Origin: Blasia pusilla
Lineage: Eukaryota > Marchantiophyta > Marchantiopsida > Blasiales
Direction: 5' to 3'
Assembly (NCBI GenBank): GCA_050084515.1
Contig: CM114272.1
Location: 55,366,001 to 55,430,000 of the forward strand
DNA length: 64,000 nucleotides
Shown here: piece by piece, positions 38,895 to 48,689 of the stretch
How positions within the stretch are numbered: position 1 is the stretch's first letter
How the letters are laid out: each line of letters opens with the position of its first letter
The notes under the pieces: model-generated
What the model was told of the DNA's origin: nothing
Databases searched by the model: none
Seen by the model: only the letters and a program-made list of their open reading frames with translations
Made by a program: the position numbers and the translations under genes

Positions 38895-40490
38895 GGTATC
38901 ACATCTTATTTCGACGTAGGTAGAGTTCTATCGCGTCGACGGTTTAGAGAGTCAACCGACTGTCTAGAGTGTAACTTTGTTCCGAGATATCGATGAGGTT
39001 AAGGATAGGTCCATTGGGTCAAGAACGTCGTTTCTAAAAATTTTCTTGTTGAGGTCTTTCACAGTCGGATGAATTGTTAAGCAGGTCATCCTCCCCTGAT
39101 AACCTATGCGCATAGGTAACCAAGAGGATTGCTATTTTTAGGGGAAGAGGCTTTTGTCTCTTCCCAACTCCATATAAGGGAGAAAAGTGGCTTTCCCAAG
39201 CCATCTTTCTCATGTTGGGCCATTGGAGCACCTCTCTTGTTGTATGTGAGATAGGACCAGGGTGCTAGCGTCTAGATTTCCTAAGAGCACATGGTGGATA
39301 AGGCTCAATATGCCGATGTAGATTGAGGAGTGGAGTTTTAGGTTGGGTGTGCTATTTTTATTACTCTTATTTTTACATGAGAAAGATATCAGGGGGCAGG
39401 TGGGAATTCGTTATTGGCAGGTAGGCAAGCGAGTTGCCTTGGTGGGGAGCCCCTCGAGACGCGAGTTTCTATTTTGTTGTTGTTTTTTTGTTTAGATGGC
39501 CGTGCGTGGAAGCGTTGTCCATTTTTTTTAGATTTCACTGGTGCACATTGTCAAGAGAGAGCAACAGAGTGTAGCGAGAACAACGCTTTGGTGTAGCGTG
39601 GAGAGTGTTACCGAGGGAGACCGCTGAGTGTCGAGAAGGAGAGGAGCAACTTTGGAAATAGCAGCCACCGGAAGAGGGGCTAGGGTGTAGCGGCCTAAGG
39701 CTAGGGTTAGGTCGGACAAGGGAGAGGGTAGAGCGCGGAGTACGTTGGGAGCTCGGGCCGAGAGCTGGGACTCGAGGCCGGAGGATAGGATGGCAAGCCA
39801 TAGCGGCCCTTGGCCGCGACCCTCCCCTCCTCCCCACATTTACTTCCTTCCCCCTCCCCCCATTTAACCATTCCGCACGGAGAGTGTCGTGTTGCGGAGG
39901 TTGCCGCACCACATGGAGGAGTGTGTGTTGACAGTGCCGTAGGTTGGAGGGTGTGATCAGGTTACTTATTCTAGTCCTTTTTATCCGCACTTATCTTGTG
40001 TGATTGAGACTGTTGGGTATCCGACAGTTGTTGGTGTTAGATAGGTGTAGCGATGGTGACGAGTGTAGACTCCTTTCATGTGTAGCATGTTGGTGGATAT
40101 AAGGTGATTTTCGAGTAGGGGTCGCGTGAACAACCCGAGAGTGTCAGTAGTTTAGGTGAGTTAGTTGGGAGGCTCATGGGAACTCGAGTGTTGAGTGTGC
40201 GTGAGGTCGGGTGTGTCATCACGGTTGGCATTAGCGTAGGTGAGCTAGTGAGGAGTATGGGATACTCTTGGTGAGTGCGAGTGCTTGAGTGAATGAGACA
40301 AGGAAGAGGAAGAAGCATAAGAAGTTTGTCATGACCATACGGATTATGTCGTAGAGTATAGTGTGCTAGTAGAGGCCATACCTTATGTAGGGCCGCAGTG
40401 TTTAGGTAGAGATGCGATTTCATACGTAGGGTTGGGGGTTACTCAGTTGAGGGAGAGTTTTCCAGTAGGGCCCGCTCTTAGGTTGGAGGA
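38895..40490 (+). mobile_element. LTR plus 5' leader of the C5-MTase retroelement family, plus strand, truncated
   Basis: 38895-39390 matches the copy 2 LTR reverse-complemented: TATCACATCTTATTTCG, GATGAGGTTAAGGATAGGTC, GTTGAGGTCTTTCACAG, GGCCATTGGAGCACCTCTC, CAGGGTGCTAGCGTC and TTATTTTTACATGAGAAAGA. 39391-40490 continues into leader sequence matching 19080-20234 (GAATTCGTTATTGGCAGG, GGAAGCGTTGTCCATTTTTT, CGGGTGTGTCATCACG). No gag follows. This is a third insertion of the family. Confidence 0.8.
39173..39179 (+). promoter_or_regulatory. TATA-like box in plus-strand LTR fragment
   Basis: TATAAGG within CTCCATATAAGGGAG at the place of the TATATAAG box in the two LTRs of copy 2; one base pair of the TATATA core is lost. 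Confidence 0.4.
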
Positions 40491-40855
40491 TATAAGGTGG
40501 AGTGCACTCAAAGAACAGTGAGTTCTTTGAGTTGAGCCTGTTGCGTTGGGAGTTAGCCTTGGTAGTGAGTAGAGCTCTTGGCTATGGTATTTCCCGCAAG
40601 CTTCGACCTAGATTCTCCCATCATGGAGTGGATTTGGCTCGATTGTATGTGATTCTATACATGTTTTATGACAGTAGGTCGTTCACGTATTTCACTCAAA
40701 GAACTGGAGTAGATCGATTGTGGATGAGTAGGATCTGGTAAGGGATGATTGTGTACTCAGCCGTGGATGTTTGTGCCTTGTGGCCTATGTTGGAGGTGTG
40801 AATCTGGTGCGTGTTTGGATGGGAAAGAAGCGCCTTGCTGAGAGCTTTCCAAATT
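40491..40855. other. Short unassigned stretch between LTR leader and M2
   Basis: Nothing recognised. ACTCAAAGAAC appears at both 40505 and 40695. It may be further retroelement leader. Confidence 0.3.
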
Positions 40856-41239
40856 GGGGGGAAAATGCAACCCGTCAGGATCCGACGCGTTTCTTTCGGC
40901 CAAAAGTATCCAAAAATAGGGGACATTCCAGCAACTCGTCAGACTCCGAAGAGTTGCTTTAAGGCATCTGATGATTTCTTACCCCTCCTTGTGCAACTTG
41001 TCGGAGTCCGAAGGATTGCAGAACAAATAAATCATGCAGTCATTTTTCAACCCGTCAATGTTCAACTGGTTCCAGTATCCCGGATTCATGTGGTGTGCTT
41101 GGCCACCAGGCAACCGGTCGGACTCCGACGATTTGCTTGACTATGACCTTAACCTCAAATAGGATGGGGGCAAGAGACTCAAATCATTCCTGCCCATCTT
41201 CAAGCTTTCCAATTATGCAACCCGTCGACTCCGACGGGT

Positions 41240-41773
41240 TGAAGCAATCAAACATAAGGATGAGGAAACTTTCGTATTCATCGTATGCATTGCCATTTCC
41301 ACCGTTGCCATGTGATGAGGAAATGGATGGAGCACGATAGCCCTCACGCAAAAATGCGCCTCCAATAAATTTGGGCACTCCTTTGCAAACTGCATCCAAG
41401 CCATGTACTTGTGGTTCCCATCCCAAATGAAGAAGTAGAGGTTCCGCATCCAGCTAAATTGGGTTCCTTCAATCACTCTTGTGAACTCTTGGTCCCTCAT
41501 CCTCTAGAATCTGTCCAACGCCTCCAAGTCCTCTTTCGTCACCAGAGCTTGGGTTCCATGTTCATCGTAAGGTTGAACATAGAACGGAGGGAAGTTGTCG
41601 ACGTAGGATGTTGTCGCTACCGACTGTTTCAGCTTTGCAATGTCCTCCTCCGACTGAATTTCGAGGACGTACTCCATTATCCGCAGTCAAAAAAGTGGAA
41701 TTCTTGGGGACTTTTGGCCCTCCATCAGTGCTATCTGCTTAACAACCTACCACAATGGGGACAAAGTCAATAA
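41240..41773 (-). pseudogene. M2 third coding block
   Basis: The minus reading pairs with M1 27620-28100: it ends in SWMRNLYFFIWDGNHKYMAW, FAKECPNLLEAHFCVRAIVL and MATVEMAMHTMN, followed by a palindromic intron. The acceptor side CCCATTGTGGTAGG (M1 GTGGCAGG) is altered from AG-containing CAG to TAG, still a usable AG. Confidence 0.55.
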
Positions 41774-41810
41774 GCAGCTGTGTTTTGCCAATGTATTACA
41801 TAATGAGCTT

Positions 41811-42700
41811 TCAAATAACCCGAATTCTTCTTACCTGCTCAAAGATTGGGTCGGTGTCCAGGCCCGCCAGCTCCTCTTGGACAAGAGCTGGCAAGTCCAT
41901 GGGAAACTCATCGATCCGATACAGGTCAATTTCTTCCATCGGGCTCAATGACGACGAAGACTCTTCTCTTGCTTCTTCAGAGATGTCCACCATCTCCACA
42001 CTTGGTATCCTCATGACCTCGTCATCAGTCACTTGAACTTTGGCCGTTTCTTCAGTTGAATTTTAATTCATGGTGTCCTGAGACCTCATTAGAGACATTT
42101 CTTGCATCTCAACACTATTTATTGGACAAGCAAGGCTTTTTCTCTTCAAGCTTTCGCCAATTCTACTCTCCTGATGGAGGCGTCAAGAAGCTTCTTCTCG
42201 CGTTTCTCATCCCCGACTCTTTTCTTCAAGGCTTTTGGTGCCTCAGCCTCGGCGTTTTGCTTTGCAAGCTCCTCCTGAGCAAGTTTTTCCAGAACCTCCT
42301 TCCTGTGCATATCTGCTTCCCTTTACCGCTCATCTATTTCTTGTTGCCTTATCTCATTCGCCGAGCGAGGACCAGGAGATGGAGACGCAGGAGTCTTGAT
42401 GGACTTGGGAGTCATGCTCCCTACCTTTGTTGCTTGTGTTTTCTTCCTCTTCATGGTGTAGGTTGGGTCAGCTCTTCCTCCTCAACAGTGTTATCTCCTC
42501 CTGTGCAAAAAAGATCCCTCGAAGCTTCGATGGAGTGCCTAAAACCAACTCTACAAGCGTTTTGTGGTGAAGCGCCGTCACCTTCAAGCGGAGGGGCTTG
42601 CTGAAATGGAACCCTTGAAGCGTCGGGTGCTGGATCGTCATTACCTTCCAGCGAAGGGATCAATGTAACCGACTTGGCCAGCAGAGAAGGTAACCTCAGC
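41811..42700 (-). pseudogene. M2 first two open readings
   Basis: M-ORF1 reads SLEGNDDPAPDASRV, FQQAPPLEGDGASPQ, RVGFRHSIEASRDLFC, stop overlapping the next ATG (ATGA). The second reading covers KSIKTPASPSPG, the charged helix, EMVDISEEAREESSSS and DEFPMDLPALVQEELAGLD. Agreement with M1 across two diverged copies supports both frames as real ancestral coding sequence. Confidence 0.6.
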
Positions 42701-42760
42701 TGTTGGGAGGAAGAGCACCTGAAATCGCGAAATGAAAAAGGGAAATGAGCAAAATCTCAG

Positions 42761-42770
42761 CCTTTTATAC
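42761..42770 (-). promoter_or_regulatory. TATA box of M2
   Basis: GTATAAAAGG on the minus strand, about 70-100 bp upstream of M-ORF1. M1 lacks this region: its similarity begins just downstream, right at the LTR junction (26613). Confidence 0.5.
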
Positions 42771-42784
42771 TTTTCAAGCCGTTG

Positions 42785-43530
42785 TGCTAACCGTTGGGTT
42801 GTTGGAACTCTTGTACCGATGGTGACGTCGGCCGTTATGGAACTTTGCACGTGGGAAACGTGCAACCCGTCCCCCTTGTCAGACGTGCAACCCGTGGGAG
42901 ATCGACAGGTTGCACGCTTCCCTCATCTTGGGGTAACAAGGCGAGATACCTGGGCAACCCGTCGAAGACCAACCAGTTGCATGCTTTCCTTCTCTTGGGT
43001 AACAAGGCTAGGTACCCGGGAAACCCATCGGAGACCAACGGGTTGCTCGCTTCCCTTGTCCGGGGGTGACAAAGCATGGTCCCCACGCAACCCGTCGATC
43101 TCCGACGGATTACAAGGTCTACAATGGGTTGGACACTTCCCACCGTACGGAAAAACTAAGGTACAGTCTCCGAAAATCTCATCTGTCCCTCATGGTTTGC
43201 ACGGTTCAGTGGACAAGGGAAATGGACGCGAGATTCCCCCGCAACTTGGTTACCTCCAAAAGGGAAAGCAAGGTGAGGTACCTTTTCAACCCGTCGCAGT
43301 CCAACGGGTTGCCGCAGGAAATCCATACGAGGTCTCGTGGATCCCGACTCCAACGGAATCACACAGGTCACACAGGCAGGGGTTCTGACTGACAACTGCG
43401 TTCAACCCCACGGACTCCAACGGGTTGCAAGTTGCACTCACACTCTAACAGACGATGGTACTCCGTGGCTTTGCAACCCACAAGTCTGAGTCCCAAAATT
43501 TTCAACCCGTCGGACTCCAACAGGTTGCCA
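42785..43530 (-). repeat. Palindrome cluster upstream of M2
   Basis: About eight palindromes (around 42886, 42955, 43020, 43087, 43285, 43401, 43460, 43501). In between, a short unit recurs in which CAACCC.TCGxAGACCAACGGGTTGC is followed by CTTCCCT...GGGG(T)GA/TAACAA(G)GC and a GGTACC-like stretch (42905-43090), giving a loose ~66-bp tandem array. Possibly an expanded promoter region. Confidence 0.75.
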
Positions 43531-43635
43531 CGGGATTGAATCCATTGGGTTAGACAATCTCACCTACCAAACAACATCTTATCAGTCAAATTCTGTTAGG
43601 AGAATAACGGTCACTATTCACTATAAATTAAACAT

Positions 43636-43677
43636 TCTCATTCTCATTCTTATTCTTACTCTTATTCTTATCCTCCA
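43636..43677. repeat. (CATTCT/TATTCT)n imperfect microsatellite
   Basis: Six or seven hexamers, CTCATT/CTTATT type, just upstream of the ORF at 43698. Confidence 0.85.
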
Positions 43678-43697
43678 CCTGGTGGAATCATCTGGGA

Positions 43698-44162
43698 ATG
43701 GATAATTATGTGAAACTCACTTGTGGCAGTCATCTAGCGGCTTTTCCTCAATCAAAAATAATTCGATCGCAAGCTCTTGAGTCTTACATACCAATGGAGG
43801 AAAATTTCCTCTCACTGCAATTTCTTCTCCAAATTGGAACAATCTTTGTTTCCAAGGATGTTAGGGTGGATGGTACGGAGGATGTTGTAGGTGAGACAGT
43901 CCAACCAGTGATAACAGACTGTAAAGTATGGAATCTCCTACCTCTCAAAAATGGTCAATACAGAGTTTATGGCTTGCCTCTGAATTCCTCTGTTTCCCAA
44001 GTAAACGGTCCGGAGTTTCCTAGTGCACCGAGCTCTACGTTTGCCACTCCTAGCTCTATAGATCCGGCATTGACTCCAACTTCACACGTTCGTAACAATG
44101 TTGTACTTCCTGAAGACATTCTGGATGTCATCAACACTATTACAAAAACCCCCTCTGGATGA
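43698..44162 (+). other. 154-codon open reading interrupted by the CACTA end
   Basis: An ATG reading with MDNYVKLTCGSHLAAF, FLSLQFLLQIGTIFVSKDVR, WNLLPLKNGQYRVYGLPLNS and a Ser/Pro/Thr-rich stretch ending VVLPEDILDVINT. The last codons (ITKTPSG) are read from the CACTA terminal repeat starting at 44135, so the natural C-terminus has been displaced. The balanced composition suggests a real gene fragment. No family recognised. Confidence 0.4.
44135..44150 (+). repeat. CACTA terminal inverted repeat (left end)
   Basis: CACTATTACAAAAACC, the diagnostic start of CACTA elements. It abuts CAA, the presumed 3-bp target duplication, inside the codons of the ORF at 43698. Confidence 0.8.
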
Positions 44163-44640
44163 CTTAGAAAAATGACTAGATGTTACTCAAACCGGGCCTG
44201 TATGACTAAGTAATTACTTAACCAGACTCTAGTCATAAAAATTACTCCTAGTCGTATAAGTTGTTACTAAAACCAAGGGTAGTCATATGTGAGTCTCTCT
44301 TTTGTTACTCAACATAGTCACTAAATATGACTTCACCTAGTCAGTTTTTATGACTAAGTTAAGTCATAAGAAATGACTATACGAGTCATAAAGAATGACT
44401 TGTCTAGTTATAAAGAATGACTAGACAAGTAATAAAGAATGACTGGAGGAGTCTTAAGGATTGACTAGACGCTTCATTAAGAATGACTAGACGAGTCACT
44501 AATAATGACTAGGCAAGTCATTAACTATGACTACTCAGAGTAATAAATAATGACTTCATGCATCATAAGAGAATGACTAAGTCATTAAAATGACTTGTCC
44601 ATGTCATTTACAATCCTATTCACTAATAATATCCAAATAA
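44158..44640. repeat. CACTA subterminal repeat field
   Basis: More than twenty copies of ATGACT or AGTCAT in mixed orientation, often as AATGACTAGACGAGTCAT-type pairs spaced 10-25 bp. In En/Spm-type elements, arrays like this next to the terminal repeat bind the TNPA-like protein. Confidence 0.85.
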
Positions 44641-45307
44641 CTATACCATTTATGCATAACAAATTTCTTTATTGCTGATAGAAATGTGTACATAAAATCG
44701 GCATTTTAGTCCATTTTGTATCCATGAATATGAATTACTCCTTCCTACCTATCCTCCCTACACCTATCACTACTTCTCTTACATCCATGCAATGGAGATG
44801 CAATTATGTATCTGTTGTACAGTCCTAATGCTACTAGTATTGTGTGAAAGCATACAAGCACATTACTCATGTACCAACCCATCCATTTTGTAGAATCTTA
44901 TCAGTTTTTCATAGTAAAAAATCCTTATCTATTGAAAGATACAGCTAGCAAATGTTTCTTACATCCAATTGTGGCCATAAGTCCAAAGCTACAAAATGTA
45001 TCCATACACCATGAAATGGAATATTTTCTTACGTCAGAAGAATGCCTAGTGAATTATAGTGAAAGATGGTCATCAATAGAAGAATACAATATCTACTTCT
45101 CATTGCAAACTCCCCCCTCTGATATTCTCAAAATTGAGACATGAAAATCCAAGTACATCTCTATTGTCACACTCAAACTGAAACACAAACATCAAATTCC
45201 TCTACTTATGAGTACAAAAGTTACAAGTATATGGAGATTTCCACACTCAAGAGGGATGTCAAAGGGAAGGTTTACTCAAAAATTCTACACACAAAGCGAA
45301 GGTGCCC
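44641..45307. other. CACTA 3' non-coding region
   Basis: Between the subterminal repeats and the TNPA-like gene. No coding pattern supported; the plus reading 44869-45144 has no recognisable motif. It probably contains the 3' UTR of the minus-strand gene. Confidence 0.4.
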
Positions 45308-46463
45308 CTATTTCTGAGAAGGCATAACAAGATGAGATGGCCATAACACTACACTATCAATGGCATCTCCAGCATAAATCTGCGGTGGATCATCAGCCAT
45401 ATTTGGAAATGGAAATACATATTTCTTCTTGCAGATCTCTCTCAAATGGAGAACAGAATGCCCATCTGAAATGTCACGTCCTTGGAAAGTAGAACATCCA
45501 TCATGCAAGCTGCCATAATCTACAACCATAGAGGGGTTCTCACGCGATATCAAGTGTTGCAACGGAGGCACAACAGATTTCAACACCAGCTTGGTAGCCT
45601 CTCGGGTCCTCTTCCTGAGTGTTGCTCTTCTCACCACCATTGGCTTTTGCATAAGATCCAACTCCATGGGTCCACCACTCCCCAACATCCCTGCACTATC
45701 CTCATTCTCCTCTGAAAATACCGTGGCCTCCAAATTGCATCTCCGCGATGTCCTTACTTGGCGTTTTCCTACAACGGCCGAGGCCTCATCTGTGGTCTCT
45801 ACAATCACAATCAACAAGAACGTCTCACTACCCTTTCAAATAGATCATGATTTTCAGCAACTTCAAAGTAAAATGCACAACATCACTCTTAACTCACAAA
45901 CCTTAACTCAAAGGGTCACGCGCAAACACAGTAGCTTTAACCTCTCTTGTACCTCCCTTTTTCTTTGGGCCAGTTGGTGCAATGCCAACATTTGTATCTA
46001 GTCCTCTTATTGTATGAACACCCTTGGCAACTTGTGGAAGAACTGGAGGTGAAGGCACAATAGTGACCAGCTCCGCAGAGGGTGCACTCTCCCTTGAAGG
46101 TGGTCCGTTGATTGGGTGAGGGGAGTATACACTCAACAGCACAAAGGCAAGTGCTCCACTAGGAGCAAGGTCTCGATCACTAACTCCATGAGGAGAGGAT
46201 ACAACTCTTGAATTTTCTAATCTCTCCTTGGAACCCCTTATGTCCTCATGGTCCCTTCTCAAGCTCATGGAAATCAATTCCATCAACTTTGTGAAGTTCT
46301 CTTGTTGATTAGCAACAACAGTCTTTATGCTTACCTCTAGCACGTCCATGCTTCTGGAGAATGCATCCATGCGATCAATTATATAAGTCACAGACTCGGG
46401 CAACAACTCCTCCATAGACTTTAATCGGGCAGAGATCTCTGTCAGCTCAGATGTTCCTGGCAC
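45308..46463 (-). CDS. CACTA second protein, C-terminal part (TNPA-like)
   Basis: Two open stretches on the minus strand, 46463 to 45903 and 45817 to 45308. The first reads TSELTEISARLKSMEELLPE, RMDAFSRSMDVLEVSIKTVV and NQQENFTKLMELISMSLRRD, a heptad-like coiled coil. The second is Pro/Ser/basic-rich with KPMVVRRATLRKRTREATKL and ends YAGDAIDSVVLWPSHLVMPSQK. They lie downstream of the En/Spm transposase-like domain at 46756. TNPA-like proteins bind the subterminal repeats. Exon borders uncertain. Confidence 0.5.
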
Positions 46464-46755
46464 CTGAAATACAAGACCAGGATCTTAGTCTATATCAAGA
46501 GGCATGTACTAGAAATACACTAGATTCACCTCTACTCTAAAGCAACCAGATGCTCATACCTGCTTTGACATTGTACTTGTACCATAACTCCTTTGGTTCT
46601 TTGCCTCTTCATGTACTTGCGCCTAAGTAGGGGTTTTCCCCTTCTCTTTTCTCTACAACACATGTCACACCGACCAAGTTCAGTCTACCAAACACCAATT
46701 GCCAAACTATATGCATGGTGGTAATAGAATTTAAAGGTGGGTCCTTCAATATTAT

Positions 46756-47343
46756 TCATACCATGCGTTCTGCAATTGGTGCATTCCCTTTTCTTCCTGC
46801 AGGGTTTGGATTGGTCACCGCTGCCCGTGCTTTGGACATGTGCTCACTCTTTGTCTTTGCACTCTGGCTCATGAAGTGCGTAAGTAATCTCCCCCATTGG
46901 TTGGGGTCTACATGAGGTGGTGGGGCCACTTTCTTGCCTCCTCCAGCTTCTTTCCATGTCTGACGCAATCTAAATCTCTCCGTCTTGAGTATTTGTTGTG
47001 CATATTCCTCCAAACATGGAACAACCACTCCATTGCCATTGTTTCCAACATACTCCCATCTAGCAAAAATATCACTCAACACCGAATTCCAATCCCCTGA
47101 GTGTTGGTCTGAAAAATTCACAATCGAGATGTCAAGCCATTGCAATACCTCGACTCTAAAATCTGCATGCCACCTATTCTTTCCTTCTGAAATTGTGGTG
47201 ATCCAACCAGAGTTGTTCACACCCACTTTTCCGACTTTCACCCCCTCGCCTTGCACATTGCTCTCAGTCATTGAGTTTGGTGTGTATGTTGTCCCTACGC
47301 TTCCCCGTCGCAAGCCTAGAGTCGTATAGTTTGCTGCACACAT
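46756..47343 (-). CDS. CACTA plant-transposase (Ptta/En-Spm) domain
   Basis: A 195-codon stretch reading WHADFRVEVLQWLDISIVNF, EEYAQQILKTERFRLRQTWK, VDPNQWGRLLTHFMSQSAKT and KSEHMSKARAAVTNPNPAGR. The P..W..L...F.S...K..SE...KAR.....P...G pattern is that of the Ptta/En-Spm plant transposase family, the second protein of many CACTA elements. It continues into the coiled-coil part at 46463. Confidence 0.65.
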   Translation of the reverse strand: MCAANYTTLGLRRGSVGTTYTPNSMTESNVQGEGVKVGKVGVNNSGWITTISEGKNRWHADFRVEVLQWLDISIVNFSDQHSGDWNSVLSDIFARWEYVGNNGNGVVVPCLEEYAQQILKTERFRLRQTWKEAGGGKKVAPPPHVDPNQWGRLLTHFMSQSAKTKSEHMSKARAAVTNPNPAGRKGNAPIAERMV

Positions 47344-47424
47344 GAATATCTTCAGTCAAGACTGCTGCCCACTAAGCAAGTCTTTATGCCTACAAACAGA
47401 CTCTATGCATCGATGTCAGGTCAC

Positions 47425-48446
47425 TTAATAATTAGTGAAAACACGAGGAAGAAATTCTCCAAATAGGGATGATACTTCTCTATATATGTGTGACTTGCTA
47501 TTACCTAGAGCCTTTTTCATTTGCACTCCTTGAGTGGGTCCTAGCCCCAACCATTGAGGTTGTCCATACATTTTTGGAGTGCTATTATTGAGTCCATAAA
47601 GGTATTGGCTACTTCCAAACTGATCTTGACTATTTGGCACCGCATGATAGGGTCACTCGGTGTAGTTGGAGAATCCACCCTGCATAGAGTCTACACATGA
47701 CATATATGTCAGTGTAGTACAGACACACCACACAACCTTCCCACCATCCTATGATGTATAATGAAAGAGAAATTTGAGATTGCAAATCGATAGATTCGTA
47801 CTATTCCACCCTTGCCCTGTTGGACAATATCCACCGTATAACGAACTTGGCTTGGAGTTCTGTGCATAGGGTCTATCTCTACCGCCTTGAGACATGCTTG
47901 CCTGTCCCTCTCCACTATATTGTACACCCCCTTGCTGTTTGAGAGGAATACGACTTTTAGGTACACGCCCGGGTGCAACATCCCTTGCCCAAGTAGCTTG
48001 CCCCCCAACTGTCCCTTTCTGCCAATGCAATGCAACCCACCAATTAGAGACAATTTCTTTCAAATGCCACTAACCTTGAAACACAATTGTATACACACAT
48101 CTTGTCTAATTGATTAGAAAAATTACCTCCTTCTTTCCCCCAATAGTTGATGGACAGGGCTCCTTAGGAGCTGGAAGGTCATCTGAGCCTGATTGATCCC
48201 TTCACCAAAGTCTGCAACAAACTCTGGATCACAAGTGGGAGATTCTACACCTCCACTCTAAGCATCAATGTCATCAGTAGATTCTGCCATTTTTGCTAAT
48301 ACCTTTCCAAACAATCGAGAGCTCCTTCGCTTTGGTCCAAGATGGAGAGGCTCCCTCTTTGCACGTCGTGGGGCACGTACTTGCTTAGAACAAGCCTCCG
48401 CACTACACATGAGGACGATTTTTTCAAGAACATGAATTATGCACAA
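47425..48446 (-). CDS. CACTA second protein, N-terminal exons (tentative)
   Basis: Short readings on the same strand: 48446-48258 (EACSKQVRAPRRAKREPLHL, basic, then SSRLFGKVLAKMAESTDDID), 48063-47749 (Gln/Gly/Ser-rich) and 47640-47425 (QDQFGSSQYLYGLNNSTPKM). Low complexity with basic patches is common in N-termini of this protein type. Probably several exons; borders not resolved. Confidence 0.35.
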
Positions 48447-48689
48447 TGCTTATGATTCATTCATAAAGGCCCAAACCTGAATGCTCAATATGTCAAAGCT
48501 TACAATTCAACGCCTCTCTGTTTGAGTTCTTCCGCCAATTCCTTAAGGCGCATGTTCACATAAGCCGCATGGGCCTCAATAGGGTCACACATTTCATTCA
48601 CATTTTCCATCAAATAGCTTTAAAAACAAACAATCTGCATATCCCATGAACCCATGCCCAATGACAGAACACACCACACAAACATTTCT

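Larger units (their letters stand above)
40856..43560 (-). pseudogene. M2: inverted, 3'-truncated copy of the M gene with its promoter
   Basis: On the minus strand: palindrome-rich upstream DNA (43530 to 42785), TATA box (42770 to 42761), M-ORF1 (42700 to 42455), coiled-coil block (about 42455 to 41810), intron, third coding block (41760 to 41240), then the start of the palindrome-rich intron (41241 to 40866). It corresponds to M1 26613-28452; the rest of the gene, including both MTase halves, is absent. Stops near 42315 and 42100 break it. Unlike M1 it keeps its own upstream region, which shows what M1 lost at the LTR junction. Confidence 0.7.

Noticed and set aside
45482-46001. Plus-strand ORFs over the CACTA genes
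   Set aside because: Antisense shadows of the TNPA-like minus-strand frames.
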